Shown here piece after piece: positions 15,638-25,330 of a stretch of 64,000 nt of DNA (position 1 is its first letter; the number at the start of each line of letters is the position of its first letter). This DNA comes from Bacillus_AD sp047238185. GTDB lineage: Bacteria > Bacillota > Bacilli > Bacillales > DSM-1321. The DNA is taken from assembly GCF_047238185.1 (NCBI RefSeq), contig NZ_JBDFMI010000003.1, positions 62,001 through 126,000 on the forward strand, written 5' to 3'. The position numbers and the translations under genes are program-made. Under the pieces are notes generated by a model that made no database searches, was not told the DNA's origin, and was given only the letters and a program-made list of their open reading frames with translations.

Positions 15638-17371
15638 ATGATTTGCTTGAAAGTGGGTGTACTCATTTTGAACTACAATATAACCGATACATTGATACTT
15701 GAAAACGACACCTTGTGCGATGTTTTATTTGATGAAAGTAAGTTCCTATTTATTAACGACTTTCCGGAAGTTATTGAGGAATGGCAGGATGACCTATACA
15801 CTAGCCATAGTTTTCAAAAGCTTTTATCCTTTTTAACTGAACGGGTATACCCTTCTAAACCCATTACTAAGTTAATGATTCGAGAAGCTGTTATAAATTA
15901 CAAAGGTACAATCATACAAATAGTTTCAGAAGCTATCAATGCTAGTTCAAATGATAGTATAAAAACGCATGCAGTCTCACAAGATGGTATAAATGAGCTT
16001 TTAGAAAGTGAATTTATTTATACAAATGCTGGTGTCGAATACCAAATGGTACGAGATATAGTGACTAAGAGAAAGAATTTTAAAGAAGACTCTGATGGTA
16101 CCTTAAGAGCTCCTGTAACCGATTATCAAGGTAATCAACGAGGACTTGCAGAAATAAAAGGATCAAAGTTAACTGAGCAGGAAATGCTGATTGAAAAACA
16201 AGAATTGTGGTTTGATTTAATTGATAGTACTACTAATTCTTTAGATGAATTAACAGCCGATCTTTTCGATTTAATTACATACTTATGGATGGTATCTCCG
16301 AAAAATAAAAATGGATACATCACCTTTCATAGTGACTATGCCTTGGCTCTAAAAAAACTTAAAAAGGTAAAACAAAATAGTGATAAGTTCGACTTTCGAA
16401 ATGAAGATCGCTATTCAATAATGCAGCGTATTGGGGCACTTACAAGTATATGGGTTATGCTTGATGATAAATCTGTACAAATTTATAATGAAGATACTCA
16501 ATTAAACGAGGATATACGCATCAAGGACTTCCAGAAAATGTTTGACGTCGGCAAAGTTAGTATTGCTAGTGATTCTAAAACAGGCAAAAACCTTGGTATA
16601 TATTCAGTTGAAATCAAACCCTCTGAACTCCTTACTCCTTTTTTAGATGGAACTAAAGGTACATTAGGAATTTTAGCCTTAAAAATCTTTCAATACAGTC
16701 ATTATCACCAACGAGAACATAAACGTTTAATTAGATATTTAAGCTATCAGTGGAAAATCCAATCCATTAAGCGAAATTATCAACCATTTAAAGTAGCCAC
16801 TTTAATTAAGCACATGGAAATATCGTCGCGTTATACAGGTATAAAAATGATGGAACGCTTTGAAAATGTCCTGGATGATCTACAAAAAGATCAGATTTTT
16901 GATAGCTGGAACTACACTGAAGAAATTGATCATAAAAAAATTGGTAAAAAAGGCTGGATAAATAACTATTGGTCCAAGCTTAATATCATGATCGAACCTA
17001 ATGAAGCTGTTAAACAAGAAAATAAAAAAAGAATCGATCTCTTTAATAACCAATTGTTAAACATGATTCATGGACAAGACATAATAGGTAAGCCAATTCA
17101 TACGGTAAATAAAAACAAGTCTGCAGCCGTACTTTCCGAACAACAATCATTTGATTTTGAACCAAATACTCCTACAGTTAATACAACCATTGAATTAAGT
17201 CCGGATAATCTTAAAAAGGCCATAAAGAAAAACAAAACAAATGCTAAAAGAGCATCTAAAGACATGGGTGTACCCTATTCTACACTTTTACGATTTATTA
17301 AAGGAGAATCCAAACGATCGTATAAAGACAATGAAGATAAAATGATGGAATGGCTTAAGAATCATTCATAG
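15638..17371 (+). CDS. plasmid replication initiator (RepB-like, winged helix)
   Basis: A protein of up to 577 residues. The middle (about 210-470) carries two winged-helix-like blocks seen in initiators of the Rep_3/RepB type (GYITFHSDYALALKKL, MQRIGALTSIWVMLDD, LGILALKIFQYSHYH). The C-terminus (ASKDMGVPYSTLLRFIKG) is a helix-turn-helix-like module. It begins right after the iterons, which it should bind. The TTG at 15668 has GTGGGTG upstream at good spacing and may be the true start; the ATG at 15638 lacks a clear site. Rep_3 members are usually shorter, so the N-terminal extension is unusual. Confidence 0.85.
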   Translation: MICLKVGVLILNYNITDTLILENDTLCDVLFDESKFLFINDFPEVIEEWQDDLYTSHSFQKLLSFLTERVYPSKPITKLMIREAVINYKGTIIQIVSEAINASSNDSIKTHAVSQDGINELLESEFIYTNAGVEYQMVRDIVTKRKNFKEDSDGTLRAPVTDYQGNQRGLAEIKGSKLTEQEMLIEKQELWFDLIDSTTNSLDELTADLFDLITYLWMVSPKNKNGYITFHSDYALALKKLKKVKQNSDKFDFRNEDRYSIMQRIGALTSIWVMLDDKSVQIYNEDTQLNEDIRIKDFQKMFDVGKVSIASDSKTGKNLGIYSVEIKPSELLTPFLDGTKGTLGILALKIFQYSHYHQREHKRLIRYLSYQWKIQSIKRNYQPFKVATLIKHMEISSRYTGIKMMERFENVLDDLQKDQIFDSWNYTEEIDHKKIGKKGWINNYWSKLNIMIEPNEAVKQENKKRIDLFNNQLLNMIHGQDIIGKPIHTVNKNKSAAVLSEQQSFDFEPNTPTVNTTIELSPDNLKKAIKKNKTNAKRASKDMGVPYSTLLRFIKGESKRSYKDNEDKMMEWLKNHS

Positions 17372-17422
17372 ATTTAAAGTGATACTATAAACATATTTAA
17401 CTTTTGTTATGGAAATATAAAA

Positions 17423-17496
17423 GCCTTACTACATTGCAGTAAGGCTCTTATGAAATAGCTCTAGGACTAAAAATTGAGTCCTAGAGCTATTTTTGA
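17423..17496 (+). terminator. two hairpins after rep
   Basis: First GCCTTACT / AGTAAGGC (17423-17445), then a 12-bp stem AGCTCTAGGACT / AGTCCTAGAGCT (17458-17489) followed by ATTTTTG. The second is a strong intrinsic terminator for rep. Confidence 0.8.
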
Positions 17497-17536
17497 TTTA
17501 AATTATGTAATGTATAAGATTTAAGAATGCCATTAA

Positions 17537-17632
17537 TCATTTTTTAGTTTTCTTTTTTCTCATAGGTAAGTTATATTTATCGGAATTTTCAATTATTTTT
17601 TTGGCCAGTTTAGCAGCTTCTTTTTTAGTCAT
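17537..17632 (-). CDS. 31-residue basic protein
   Basis: The frame reads MTKKEAAKLAKKIIENSDK, then LPMRKKKTKK. It is highly lysine-rich, with AAGGAG eight bases before the ATG. It lies convergent to rep, behind the rep terminators. Possibly a small nucleic-acid-binding protein; no family recognised. Confidence 0.55.
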   Translation of the reverse strand: MTKKEAAKLAKKIIENSDKYNLPMRKKKTKK

Positions 17633-17738
17633 CTTTAATTGCTCCTTCCCCGAGGATATGATATTGCCCATTATTAACATAATAAGGGCGATATATACAT
17701 TAATCCTCTCCCCTTTTCATATGATGTTATTAATCGCG

Positions 17739-17754
17739 GACTCAGTGACTCAGT
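17739..17754 (+). promoter_or_regulatory. tandem GACTCAGT repeat before the interrupted gene
   Basis: Two adjacent copies of GACTCAGT, flanked to read GGACT...AGTCC, lie 38 bases upstream of the start codon at 17792. They look like a possible operator. Confidence 0.35.
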
Positions 17755-17791
17755 CCTAAAGATAATCTAAAAAATTTGGAGAGGTTTTCAT

Positions 17792-17970
17792 ATGGAGAAG
17801 GAAAAGGTAAGAAAAATTAGATCTGATAAAAAATGTGACGTGAAACCTACAATACCTTTAAATCTAAAAGAGAGCATTTATAGGTTGTCCTACATAACGA
17901 ATTCACCAGTCAAAGATGTTGCTGAAAGCATCATTGAATATGGCCTAACATCACGAAAAGCTCTTGATTT
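17792..17970 (+). pseudogene. 5' part of a gene split by the IS232-like element
   Basis: GGAGAGG precedes the ATG at 17792. The first 60 codons encode a soluble part (PTIPLNLKESIYRLSYITNS, then ESIIEYGLTSRKALDF) before the insertion sequence begins. Removing the element and one copy of the 6-bp duplication TGATTT joins this frame exactly to the frame at 20163-20589, giving a protein of about 200 residues. The pattern PTIPLNLKE..(~25)..L and, in the other half, ERITIRFHQETVENIKMF suggests two ribbon-helix-helix-like modules. It lies next to rep, so a copy-control or partition role is possible. Confidence 0.75.
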
Positions 17971-18061
17971 TAGAAATGCTAATTTAAATATGTACAGTAT
18001 TGCTCGAATAAATATGTACAAATTTGATATGAATCTACATACTAATCTTGGGGGGATTAGT

Positions 18062-19345
18062 ATGTACATAACAATGAATATTGATATCGATTTTGAGATT
18101 AAAAGTCTTTCAGACTTACCGAAATTCAAACAGATTATGGAGCATATGAAAATGAAAATCAATAAAAGTAAGCTAGCAAAGGAATTGGGTGTGGATCGGC
18201 GGACAATTGATAAATATCTAAATGGCTTTATCCCAAAAAGAAAAAGGGAAAAGCCCTCAAAGATTGATCCTTATTATGAAATAATAGCCGCATTGTTATC
18301 AGAAGATTCAAAACAGGTATTTTATTACCGTCGTATGCTTTGGCAGTACCTAAAAGACAATCATGGATTGGAATGTGGAGCTTCAACCTTCCGTGCGTAT
18401 ATAGCTCGTACACCTGAATTTAATGCCTACTTTGAAGAGGATAAACGTATTTCTTCACCCAAAGGGACAGTCCGATTTGAAACGCCACCAGGTAAGCAGG
18501 CCCAATTAGATTGGAAGGAAAACATTTTATTCGAAACCAAAGAGGGAGAAAAGATAGAAGTCAATGTGGCGGCTTTCATTTTATCAAATTCCAGATTCCG
18601 AACATTTCAATTAAGTCTTTCTAAGTCACAGAGTACCTTACTTTCTTTTTTAACAGATACTTTTGAAGCAATTGGCGGAGTTCCAGCTGAAATCCTTACG
18701 GATAATATGAAAACGGTAATGGATGAAGCGAGGACTGATTATCAACCTGGGAAAGTGAATGCGAAATTTGATCAGTTTGCGAGGGACTTTGATTTTAAAG
18801 TCAAACCATGTATTGCAGGACGACCGAGAACCAAGGGGAAAATTGAATCCACAATGAAACTCCTTGATGAAATTCATGCGTACCAAGGTCAACTGACAAT
18901 GGAGGAACTTCATCTATTCATACAGGATTTAGGGAATAGAATGAATCACCAGATCCATCAAGGAACGGGGAAAATACCGATTATGGAATTCAAAAAAGAA
19001 AGGAACCACTTACTCCAGCTACCAACTGACAAAGTAAGAGATTCCTATCGCATCAAACATACACATGTAAAAGTCAATGCATCAAACATGATTTCCTACA
19101 AATCGAATCAATACTCTGTACCACCAGAATATCAAGGAAAAAAAGTAGGCTTACAGGTGTATGATGACTACTTGTGGATTTATTATAACATGAAACTGAT
19201 CGCCCAACATCCAATTAGTAACGCTAAACTTAATTATCAAGAGGAACATTATAAGGCAAGCTTACTTGTTTCCACCCCTCATTATCCTGAAATCGACGAT
19301 TTAGCAAAACGGAATTTAGCAACGATTGGAGAAGTGTATAAATAA
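18062..19345 (+). CDS. istA: IS21-family transposase IstA
   Basis: A 428-residue DDE transposase. An N-terminal helix-turn-helix is visible (MKINKSKLAKELGVDRRTID). The integrase core has the acidic triad in QLDWKE, ILTDNMK and KGKIEST. The start is the ATG at 18062 behind GGGGGG; the frame is open further upstream only because the interrupted host gene happens to read into the element. Its stop overlaps the first base of istB. Intact in appearance. Confidence 0.93.
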   Translation: MYITMNIDIDFEIKSLSDLPKFKQIMEHMKMKINKSKLAKELGVDRRTIDKYLNGFIPKRKREKPSKIDPYYEIIAALLSEDSKQVFYYRRMLWQYLKDNHGLECGASTFRAYIARTPEFNAYFEEDKRISSPKGTVRFETPPGKQAQLDWKENILFETKEGEKIEVNVAAFILSNSRFRTFQLSLSKSQSTLLSFLTDTFEAIGGVPAEILTDNMKTVMDEARTDYQPGKVNAKFDQFARDFDFKVKPCIAGRPRTKGKIESTMKLLDEIHAYQGQLTMEELHLFIQDLGNRMNHQIHQGTGKIPIMEFKKERNHLLQLPTDKVRDSYRIKHTHVKVNASNMISYKSNQYSVPPEYQGKKVGLQVYDDYLWIYYNMKLIAQHPISNAKLNYQEEHYKASLLVSTPHYPEIDDLAKRNLATIGEVYK

Positions 19346-20103
19346 TGAATCCAACTACAAACTATCAACAATTATTATGGAATCTTGACTATCTAAAGTT
19401 AAAGCAAATGAGCTTACATTTAAATGAAATCGTAGACTTCAGCGTAAAGCATCAGATGTCATTTATCGACACATTAATCAAGTTGACTGCGTATGAAATA
19501 GACATACGGGAGAAAAACATGACGCAATCGATGGTGAAGGTCGCAGCTTTCCCTCATTTTAAGGAGGTGAAAGATTTCGATTTTACCTTTCAAACATCGA
19601 TTAACCAACAGCAGATTCTAGACTTCCTTACATTGCGTTTTATCGAGGAGAATGAAAATATTGTGTTTTTAGGACCAAGTGGTGTCGGTAAAACCCATTT
19701 GGCCACAGCAATAGGGATTGCGGCAGCAAAGAAACGGACGAGTACCTATTTTATTAAGTGCCATGACTTGATTCAAAATTTGAGGAAAGCTCGATTAGAA
19801 AATCGGTTAGAGAGCCGTTTGAAGCATTACAGCAAATACAGACTGTTAATCATCGATGAAATCGGTTATTTACCGATTGATCACGAAGACGCTAAGTTGT
19901 TTTTCCAGCTGATTGATCGAAGATATGAAAAAAGAAGTACCATCTTAACAACCAATGTGAATTTCAAAGCGTGGGATGAAATATTTCAGGAACCTAAACT
20001 GGCCAATGCCATATTAGACCGCATTTTACATCATGCGACAGTTGTGCCTATGATAGGTGATTCATACCGATTAAAGGATCATTTAGCAAAAGAGAACGAG
20101 TAA
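19345..20103 (+). CDS. istB: IS21-family helper ATPase IstB
   Basis: A 252-residue AAA+ ATPase related to DnaC. Walker A is GPSGVGKTH and Walker B LLIIDEIGYL; later the sensor motif TTNVNFKAW and an arginine near ILDRILHHA. IstB assembles on target DNA and licenses IstA for insertion. It starts on the last base of istA (TAATG), so the two are translationally coupled. Full length for the family. Confidence 0.94.
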   Translation: MNPTTNYQQLLWNLDYLKLKQMSLHLNEIVDFSVKHQMSFIDTLIKLTAYEIDIREKNMTQSMVKVAAFPHFKEVKDFDFTFQTSINQQQILDFLTLRFIEENENIVFLGPSGVGKTHLATAIGIAAAKKRTSTYFIKCHDLIQNLRKARLENRLESRLKHYSKYRLLIIDEIGYLPIDHEDAKLFFQLIDRRYEKRSTILTTNVNFKAWDEIFQEPKLANAILDRILHHATVVPMIGDSYRLKDHLAKENE

Positions 20104-20156
20104 TTCTGTACATCCTTATCCAAGCGAAAGTGTACATATTTATGTTGACATTTACA

Positions 20157-20589
20157 TGATTTTTTATCTTTGCGCTTTAAAAGAACCATTAGAGTCAATA
20201 ATACTCTTTATATTGGATCAAATGAGAACCAGCCATTTCCCAAACGAGAAACTTCCCCTGATAGAGAGCGAATTACAATTCGTTTTCATCAAGAAACAGT
20301 AGAAAATATTAAAATGTTCTCCTATGCCTTAGATTTACCTCCGGCTAGGGTAACAGCTCTCCTCTTAGATGTAACTTTAAAAGACTCTGAATTCATTAAT
20401 AAATATGTAAAAGAATATTTAAAACAAAATCTTGATCCAGGACGAATGAAAGAACTAAAAAAAGTTATGAAATTTATTAACCAAAATAATCCTTATGAAG
20501 AACGCATATCCTGGAGTAATTTATTATCCTACTTAGCTGAGGAAATAAGATTAAACGCTAATTCTATTGGAGAATGGTTAAAAAAATAA
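20157..20589 (+). pseudogene. 3' part of the gene split by the IS232-like element
   Basis: The frame resumes after the element as LSLRFKRTIRVNNTLYIG and runs to a stop at 20589. ERITIRFHQETVENIKMFSY resembles a ribbon-helix-helix strand and helix; the rest is helical and charged. A TTG at 20170 could start translation but lacks a ribosome-binding site. Together with 17792-17970 it forms one disrupted gene. Confidence 0.75.
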
Positions 20590-21040
20590 AAAACTAAAAT
20601 AAACTAATAAATTTTAATTTTATAAAAACTTAGGATTTCCGCCTGGTTTTTTACGTATGAACCAATAAATATATAACAGTAAAGTAATAATAAAGTTATT
20701 CAATTAAAAATATAAGAACCTTGCTACATTTTTGTTGCTTAATTCTTATACAATAAATGTGTTTATCTCCTTGAAGCTTAAAAAATTCTTAAATATTCAT
20801 TTTCAAGTTTGTGTTTCCTAAGATTATTCTTCCTTTAAACTGCCCATTTTGTTGCATAAGAAAACAAGAGCTGATCAAAGCTCTTGTTATTAAAGTAATG
20901 CACCTGTTTATTTAAGTACTTTAAATTTAATAGTTTTAATAATTAAATCTCTTGCTACTGCTGATACAGCAAAATCTAGTTGATTTACAAATGATTTAAT
21001 TGATTCTAAAATACGTATATTCTTTTAATTGACTCTTTCT
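20590..21040 (-). other. intergenic stretch with terminator element and a possible gene remnant
   Basis: On the minus strand 20863-20890 is a terminator (ACAAGAGCT / AGCTCTTGT stem, then TTTTCTTATGCAAC and GGGCAG: copy 3 of the dispersed tail element). Just before it, 21022-20908 reads 37 codons without a stop (RILESIKSFVNQLDFAVSAV, ending in a stop), which may be the end of a decayed gene. Nothing else seen. Confidence 0.45.
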
Positions 21041-21283
21041 TTATTTCTTCGGAGTTAACTCCATTCCTTCACTATTATTTGAATCCTTGAATTGTACATT
21101 CAACTCATATGAATCTGATTTTTCGGAATGTTGTAAATAATCTTTATTCTCATCATTAATCTCCACAGAAGATGGCGTAGTTTTTTCATTCTCCTTACTA
21201 GATTTTTCTGAACAAGCAGATAACGTTAAGAAAACCATTAAGCAAAGCAAAGATGTAGTAAATATACTAATTAGTTTTTTCAT
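21041..21283 (-). CDS. small lipoprotein of the ABC/two-component locus
   Basis: An 80-residue lipoprotein: MKK, hydrophobic core, lipobox LSAC. The mature part is Ser/Glu/Lys-rich (SEKSSKENEKTTPSSVEI) and ends in ELTPKK. It overlaps the ABC ATPase gene end by 4 bases, so it belongs to the same operon. Possible substrate-binding or sensor accessory; no family recognised. Confidence 0.75.
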   Translation of the reverse strand: MKKLISIFTTSLLCLMVFLTLSACSEKSSKENEKTTPSSVEINDENKDYLQHSEKSDSYELNVQFKDSNNSEGMELTPKK

Positions 21284-21918
21284 ATAATTTCCCTCATTTT
21301 CAATTTTTTATGCTTCAACTCTAAAACAACATCGACTTTATCTGACACATCTGTCGAATGTGTCACCACAATGACACATTTTCCAAATTGGTGGGCACTT
21401 TCTCTCAATATATCTGTAAGTTCTGCAGCAGTTTCCTCATCCAGATTTCCAGTGGGCTCATCAGCTAAAATAACTGGTGCATCACTTGCTAAAGCTCTAG
21501 CAACAGCAACTCGTTGTTGCTGACCACCAGACAACTGTAGTACATTACGTCGCATTTCTTCTTGCGTAAGCCCCAAACGTTCTAAAATGGGCTGAACATC
21601 CTGCTTTGCTGTTAAGAGCGTATTTTCAATAGGGTTCATGTAATCAATCAAGTTATAGTTTTGAAAAATAAGCGAAACGCGATTTCTTCGATGGTACTCA
21701 AGCCCTTTTTCCGATATGTCCTTATCATCAAATAAGATATTTCCCTCTGTTGGGGTATCAAGTCCGCCCAACAGCGAAAGCATAGTTGTTTTGCCTGATC
21801 CTGATGGACCTAAAACCGCATAAATTTTCCCTGATTCTAAGACTGTACTGATATCGGACAATATCATCTTTCCTTTCGTATAGGAATAGGAAACATTTTT
21901 AAATTCTATTATTGACAT
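21280..21918 (-). CDS. ABC transporter ATPase (MacB/LolD type)
   Basis: A 212-residue ATPase. Walker A GPSGSGKTT (residues 37-45), Q-loop in LIFQNYNL, signature LSGGQQQR, Walker B VILADEPTGNLDEE and switch histidine in VVTHS. This subfamily works with FtsX-like permeases; the partner is the next gene upstream (21931-23358), 12 bases away. AAGGAGG precedes the ATG. In this locus it is likely part of an antimicrobial-peptide sensing or efflux system controlled by the two-component genes at 23553-25330. Confidence 0.93.
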   Translation of the reverse strand: MSIIEFKNVSYSYTKGKMILSDISTVLESGKIYAVLGPSGSGKTTMLSLLGGLDTPTEGNILFDDKDISEKGLEYHRRNRVSLIFQNYNLIDYMNPIENTLLTAKQDVQPILERLGLTQEEMRRNVLQLSGGQQQRVAVARALASDAPVILADEPTGNLDEETAAELTDILRESAHQFGKCVIVVTHSTDVSDKVDVVLELKHKKLKMREII

Positions 21919-21930
21919 GCTCTTTCCTCC

Positions 21931-23358
21931 TTAGCTCATTTTTGATAATATTTCTCTTGGTTTCAGTCGCATAACCGTAATAGATGAGACGCCAACAGCA
22001 ATGATTATGATAAAACACCCAATTAAGTAGAGTAGCCCTAGATTGTCCAATCCCACAGAAACATGAATACCTATATCAGTAGCTGGATTCGCTAAATTCT
22101 CATCTCTACCGATAGAAACTGAATTACCCATGGCCCCTGTAGTTTCCCCCTCCTGCGACTGACTCATCGATTCGTCATGTACGCTTTGTGATAAAAGTCG
22201 ATCACCAATCTGGTCTGCAATAGCATTACTTGTAAAAAAGGAGATTCCAAAAGCAATTACAGCAATCATTAGCACTTCTAACAAATACTGCCCGAAAATA
22301 GCAGATTTCTTAATACCAACTGATAGAAAAACACCAATTTCATGAATGCGTGTCTTCGTCCATAGCGTAAGAATTAAAGCTAGTATGATAGCACTTACGA
22401 CAATGATAACAACTAAGAGAGTAATAATTAATTCGCTCAATGCCATTAGAGGTTGAGCTGCCTTTTCATATGCTTCATTATTCACATCCACTGTAAACGC
22501 TTTCCAATCTATTGAGGATAGCTCTTTGACATTGGACACGACCTCTTCCATATTTTGCGGATCATTCACAGTGATTTTAATTACACTAAATCCTTGTACT
22601 GCAGGACTATCCTCGATATGAATAGCTGTATCCAAATCAACGAAAACCCGATTCTGTATTTTATCGTAGCCCGTAACCATATCTGTGATACCTTCAATTT
22701 TAGCTGCCGCAAAAAAACCTACGATCTGTACTTCGACTTTTTTCCCACTTACGCTATGTGTGGTCAACATATCTCCTATTTTCAAGCCACTTTTTTCTGC
22801 CAAGTCCTGACTTATTACAGCTTTCTTAGCATCATTAGCAGTTATGTACTCACCCTCAACTAAAGAAAGTGCACCTGATGTAAAAAGCTCATTCTCTTGT
22901 AATTTCCAAACTCCTTGGACTTTTGTCTGCTTACGATAAGTTTCATCGATAGGAATTGTACCTGCAAACAGTGATAAGCCTTTGAAAGTAGCAAGTCCTT
23001 CTGTAGATGCATCGCAGTATTTTATTCCATCTATTTTTCTAATTTCATTTACAATTTCTGGTGTGAACTGCCTTCTAGAATACATCAAATAATTAATTGA
23101 TTGCTTTTCATCATTGCCAGTTTGTTTCTCATCTAGTCGTTGTTTGACCATATATGGGTTATCATCACTCCAATCAACCCCTACATTGAAACTAGCTCCC
23201 AAACTTTGACGCAGTCCTAACTGCGCAACTTCAGATGCTCTCCAAATAGATAGTCCGGTTAAAACAAATGTTGCCATAATAAGTAAAATAGCAAATAAAA
23301 GGATTGTTTTCCCCTTTTTTCTTGTGACATATAAGATTGCTCGTTTTGTAAAATTCAT
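21931..23358 (-). CDS. FtsX/MacB-type ABC permease
   Basis: A 475-residue membrane protein. One transmembrane segment lies at residues ~13-35, followed by a MacB-like extracellular domain of about 270 residues (EIRKIDGIKYCDAS, LSLVEGEYI, VEVQIVGFF), then three segments around 308-335, 352-380 and 438-462. This one-plus-three layout is that of MacB/FtsX mechanotransmission permeases. Works with the ATPase gene just downstream. Substrate unknown. Confidence 0.9.
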   Translation of the reverse strand: MNFTKRAILYVTRKKGKTILLFAILLIMATFVLTGLSIWRASEVAQLGLRQSLGASFNVGVDWSDDNPYMVKQRLDEKQTGNDEKQSINYLMYSRRQFTPEIVNEIRKIDGIKYCDASTEGLATFKGLSLFAGTIPIDETYRKQTKVQGVWKLQENELFTSGALSLVEGEYITANDAKKAVISQDLAEKSGLKIGDMLTTHSVSGKKVEVQIVGFFAAAKIEGITDMVTGYDKIQNRVFVDLDTAIHIEDSPAVQGFSVIKITVNDPQNMEEVVSNVKELSSIDWKAFTVDVNNEAYEKAAQPLMALSELIITLLVVIIVVSAIILALILTLWTKTRIHEIGVFLSVGIKKSAIFGQYLLEVLMIAVIAFGISFFTSNAIADQIGDRLLSQSVHDESMSQSQEGETTGAMGNSVSIGRDENLANPATDIGIHVSVGLDNLGLLYLIGCFIIIIAVGVSSITVMRLKPREILSKMS

Positions 23359-23552
23359 ATCTATTGATACCTCCTATGTAGATGCAAATATTCATTACCT
23401 ACATCAACTATCGCTAGGATAACATCTCAATGTGGAACACATATGAAATTAAAATATTATTTATATCAAGTAGTAATAAATTTAAAAAAGCAATCTGTTG
23501 TCAGATTGCTTAAAATTATAACTAAAGTTATGTTAAATGATTGATAAAGAAA

Positions 23553-24668
23553 TCATAGCTGTATTGTGAACCGCATTCCATTTTGTTTCTCCATTTGAGC
23601 AAAGGTATATTTTATTTGTAGCGATTTAAAAATAGTATCTACAATATATAAACCTAAACCATTTCCACCGCTATCACGACTTCGTGAATAGTCAGGTCGA
23701 TAGAATGGTAGAAATAGACGGGGTATTTCCCCTTTATCGACTGGGACACACTCATTTTCAATTATCAAAGTATTTTCAGATATATACACAGATACAGATT
23801 TACCCGCTTCTGTATATGCAACAGCATTTGCAAGAATATTTGATATTGCTTTGCTAAATTCTTTCACCAAAATATTGACAGTCAAGGATTCAGGAAGCCT
23901 TAAGGAAAATGTTATTTGCTGTGCCTCTGCAATCAATTTATATGGTTCACAAAGCTCTTTTATAATTTCTGATAAATCAGTTTCAACCGGTTGTTCCTGC
24001 TGCACTATCATATTCAATTTAGAAGTGTCCAAAATATCATGAATCATAGTAGCCAGCTGTTCGACCATTTCCTTGCACTCTGGCAGATAAAATGCATAAT
24101 CCTGATACTTACCAACACCGAGTATCATATTTTCAAGCGTGGCATTCAATGCAGTTACAGGTGTTTTCAACTCATGGGATGCAGTCCGCAGGAAATCGAC
24201 TTTTGATCGTTCTAATTCACTAATATAATCCCTCTCACGTTCTAATTGTTCGATTGTGAACATAAGGTTTAAATATAACTCATTAATATTCATTGCCAAT
24301 AAGCCAATCTCATCTTTTGACTGAATCGTACATCTCACTGATTTATCTAGTTTTCTCATTCGCTCGGTGGAAATAGAAATTGATTGAATAGGATTAGCAA
24401 TCCTTTTAGCTAGCAAGAATGAACACATAACTGACATTATCAGGGAGCAGCTCAAAGAAATTGGCAGAGCCCTTTGCACTGCTTCTGTAACAATCTCTTC
24501 TCGAGCAATGGTAACTGTCAAATCACCAGACACATCCATTGTAGGTGTAAACTCTAGCTGCATCTGAGGAGCAAGTATGTAAATTAAACCGTGTATAAGA
24601 ACAACAAAGAATAGCATAACGCTAAATGTATAAAGAAAAAATTTATGAAATAGTTTTAGACGTTTCAT
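23553..24668 (-). CDS. two-component sensor histidine kinase
   Basis: A 371-residue kinase. Transmembrane segments at ~11-33 and ~69-87 enclose a short extracellular loop of about 35 residues. HAMP follows, then HisKA with His165 in TASHELKTP and HATPase_c motifs NILANAVAY and NGLGLYIV. It starts 2 bases after the regulator's stop. The small sensor loop next to an ABC exporter resembles intramembrane-sensing kinases for antimicrobial peptides (inference). Confidence 0.94.
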   Translation of the reverse strand: MKRLKLFHKFFLYTFSVMLFFVVLIHGLIYILAPQMQLEFTPTMDVSGDLTVTIAREEIVTEAVQRALPISLSCSLIMSVMCSFLLAKRIANPIQSISISTERMRKLDKSVRCTIQSKDEIGLLAMNINELYLNLMFTIEQLERERDYISELERSKVDFLRTASHELKTPVTALNATLENMILGVGKYQDYAFYLPECKEMVEQLATMIHDILDTSKLNMIVQQEQPVETDLSEIIKELCEPYKLIAEAQQITFSLRLPESLTVNILVKEFSKAISNILANAVAYTEAGKSVSVYISENTLIIENECVPVDKGEIPRLFLPFYRPDYSRSRDSGGNGLGLYIVDTIFKSLQIKYTFAQMEKQNGMRFTIQL

Positions 24669-24670
24669 CT

Positions 24671-25330
24671 TTATACCTCATATTTATAACCAACACCCTT
24701 AACTGTTACAATACAGTTTAGTCGGAGCTTTCTACGTAAATTTTTTATGTAAGTATCCACTGTTCTATCAATAATAGGATTCTCATCCCCCCATAAAACA
24801 TCTAAAATTTGGGAACGTGTTAAAACAAGTCCTTTATGCTCAACTAGAAGTCGGAGCAAATCAATTTCCTTTGGAGTGATATCAATTCTCCCATCTTGAT
24901 CACTTGCTGTATAACCGGAGAAATTAACAGTAACATCACCAATGGTTATCACATCTAGTGGCTTTGTCTGACCACTTCTCCGCAATAGCGCCGTAATTCG
25001 TTTTCCAAGTAAAACCATAGAAAAAGGTTTTTTTAAATAATCGTCGGCTTGCTCGTCAAAACACGTAACCTGGGTACTCTCGTCCTCAATTGCAGTAAGC
25101 ATCAGAACAGGTATGGAACTAGTCTGACGGACCTGGTGCAGAATAGATAGCCCTGTAACTTGAGGAAGCATAATATCTAACACAATTATGTCTATATTTG
25201 CATGTTTGAAATACTCCAGAGCATCTAAACCATTATAAGCAGGAATCACTTCATGCCCTGCTGGTTTTAAATATTCACAAATAGCTTCGTTAGTTCTTTT
25301 GTCATCTTCTACTATTAGTATTGTTGCCAT
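24671..25330 (-). CDS. OmpR-type response regulator
   Basis: A 219-residue regulator. Receiver with VEDD at residues 7-10, Asp52 in VLDIMLP and Lys in YLKKPF; winged-helix domain with ITPKEIDLLRLL and a VKGVGYKYEV end. First gene of the regulator-kinase-permease-ATPase-lipoprotein set. All key residues are intact. Confidence 0.95.
   Translation of the reverse strand: MATILIVEDDKRTNEAICEYLKPAGHEVIPAYNGLDALEYFKHANIDIIVLDIMLPQVTGLSILHQVRQTSSIPVLMLTAIEDESTQVTCFDEQADDYLKKPFSMVLLGKRITALLRRSGQTKPLDVITIGDVTVNFSGYTASDQDGRIDITPKEIDLLRLLVEHKGLVLTRSQILDVLWGDENPIIDRTVDTYIKNLRRKLRLNCIVTVKGVGYKYEV

Larger units (their letters stand above)
17971..20156 (+). mobile_element. IS232-like insertion sequence (IS21 family)
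   Basis: A 2186-bp element with istA and istB. The termini are imperfect inverted repeats: TAGAAATGCTAATTTAAATA on the left, TGTAAATGTCAACATAAATA on the right in complement, both continuing ATGTACA...GCT.G.ATAA..ATGTACA. The internal ATGTACA repeats are the multiple transposase sites typical of IS21 ends. It is flanked by a 6-bp direct repeat TGATTT (17965-17970 and 20157-20162). Size and gene lengths (428 and 252 residues) closely match what I recall of IS232 of Bacillus thuringiensis. Confidence 0.9.
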
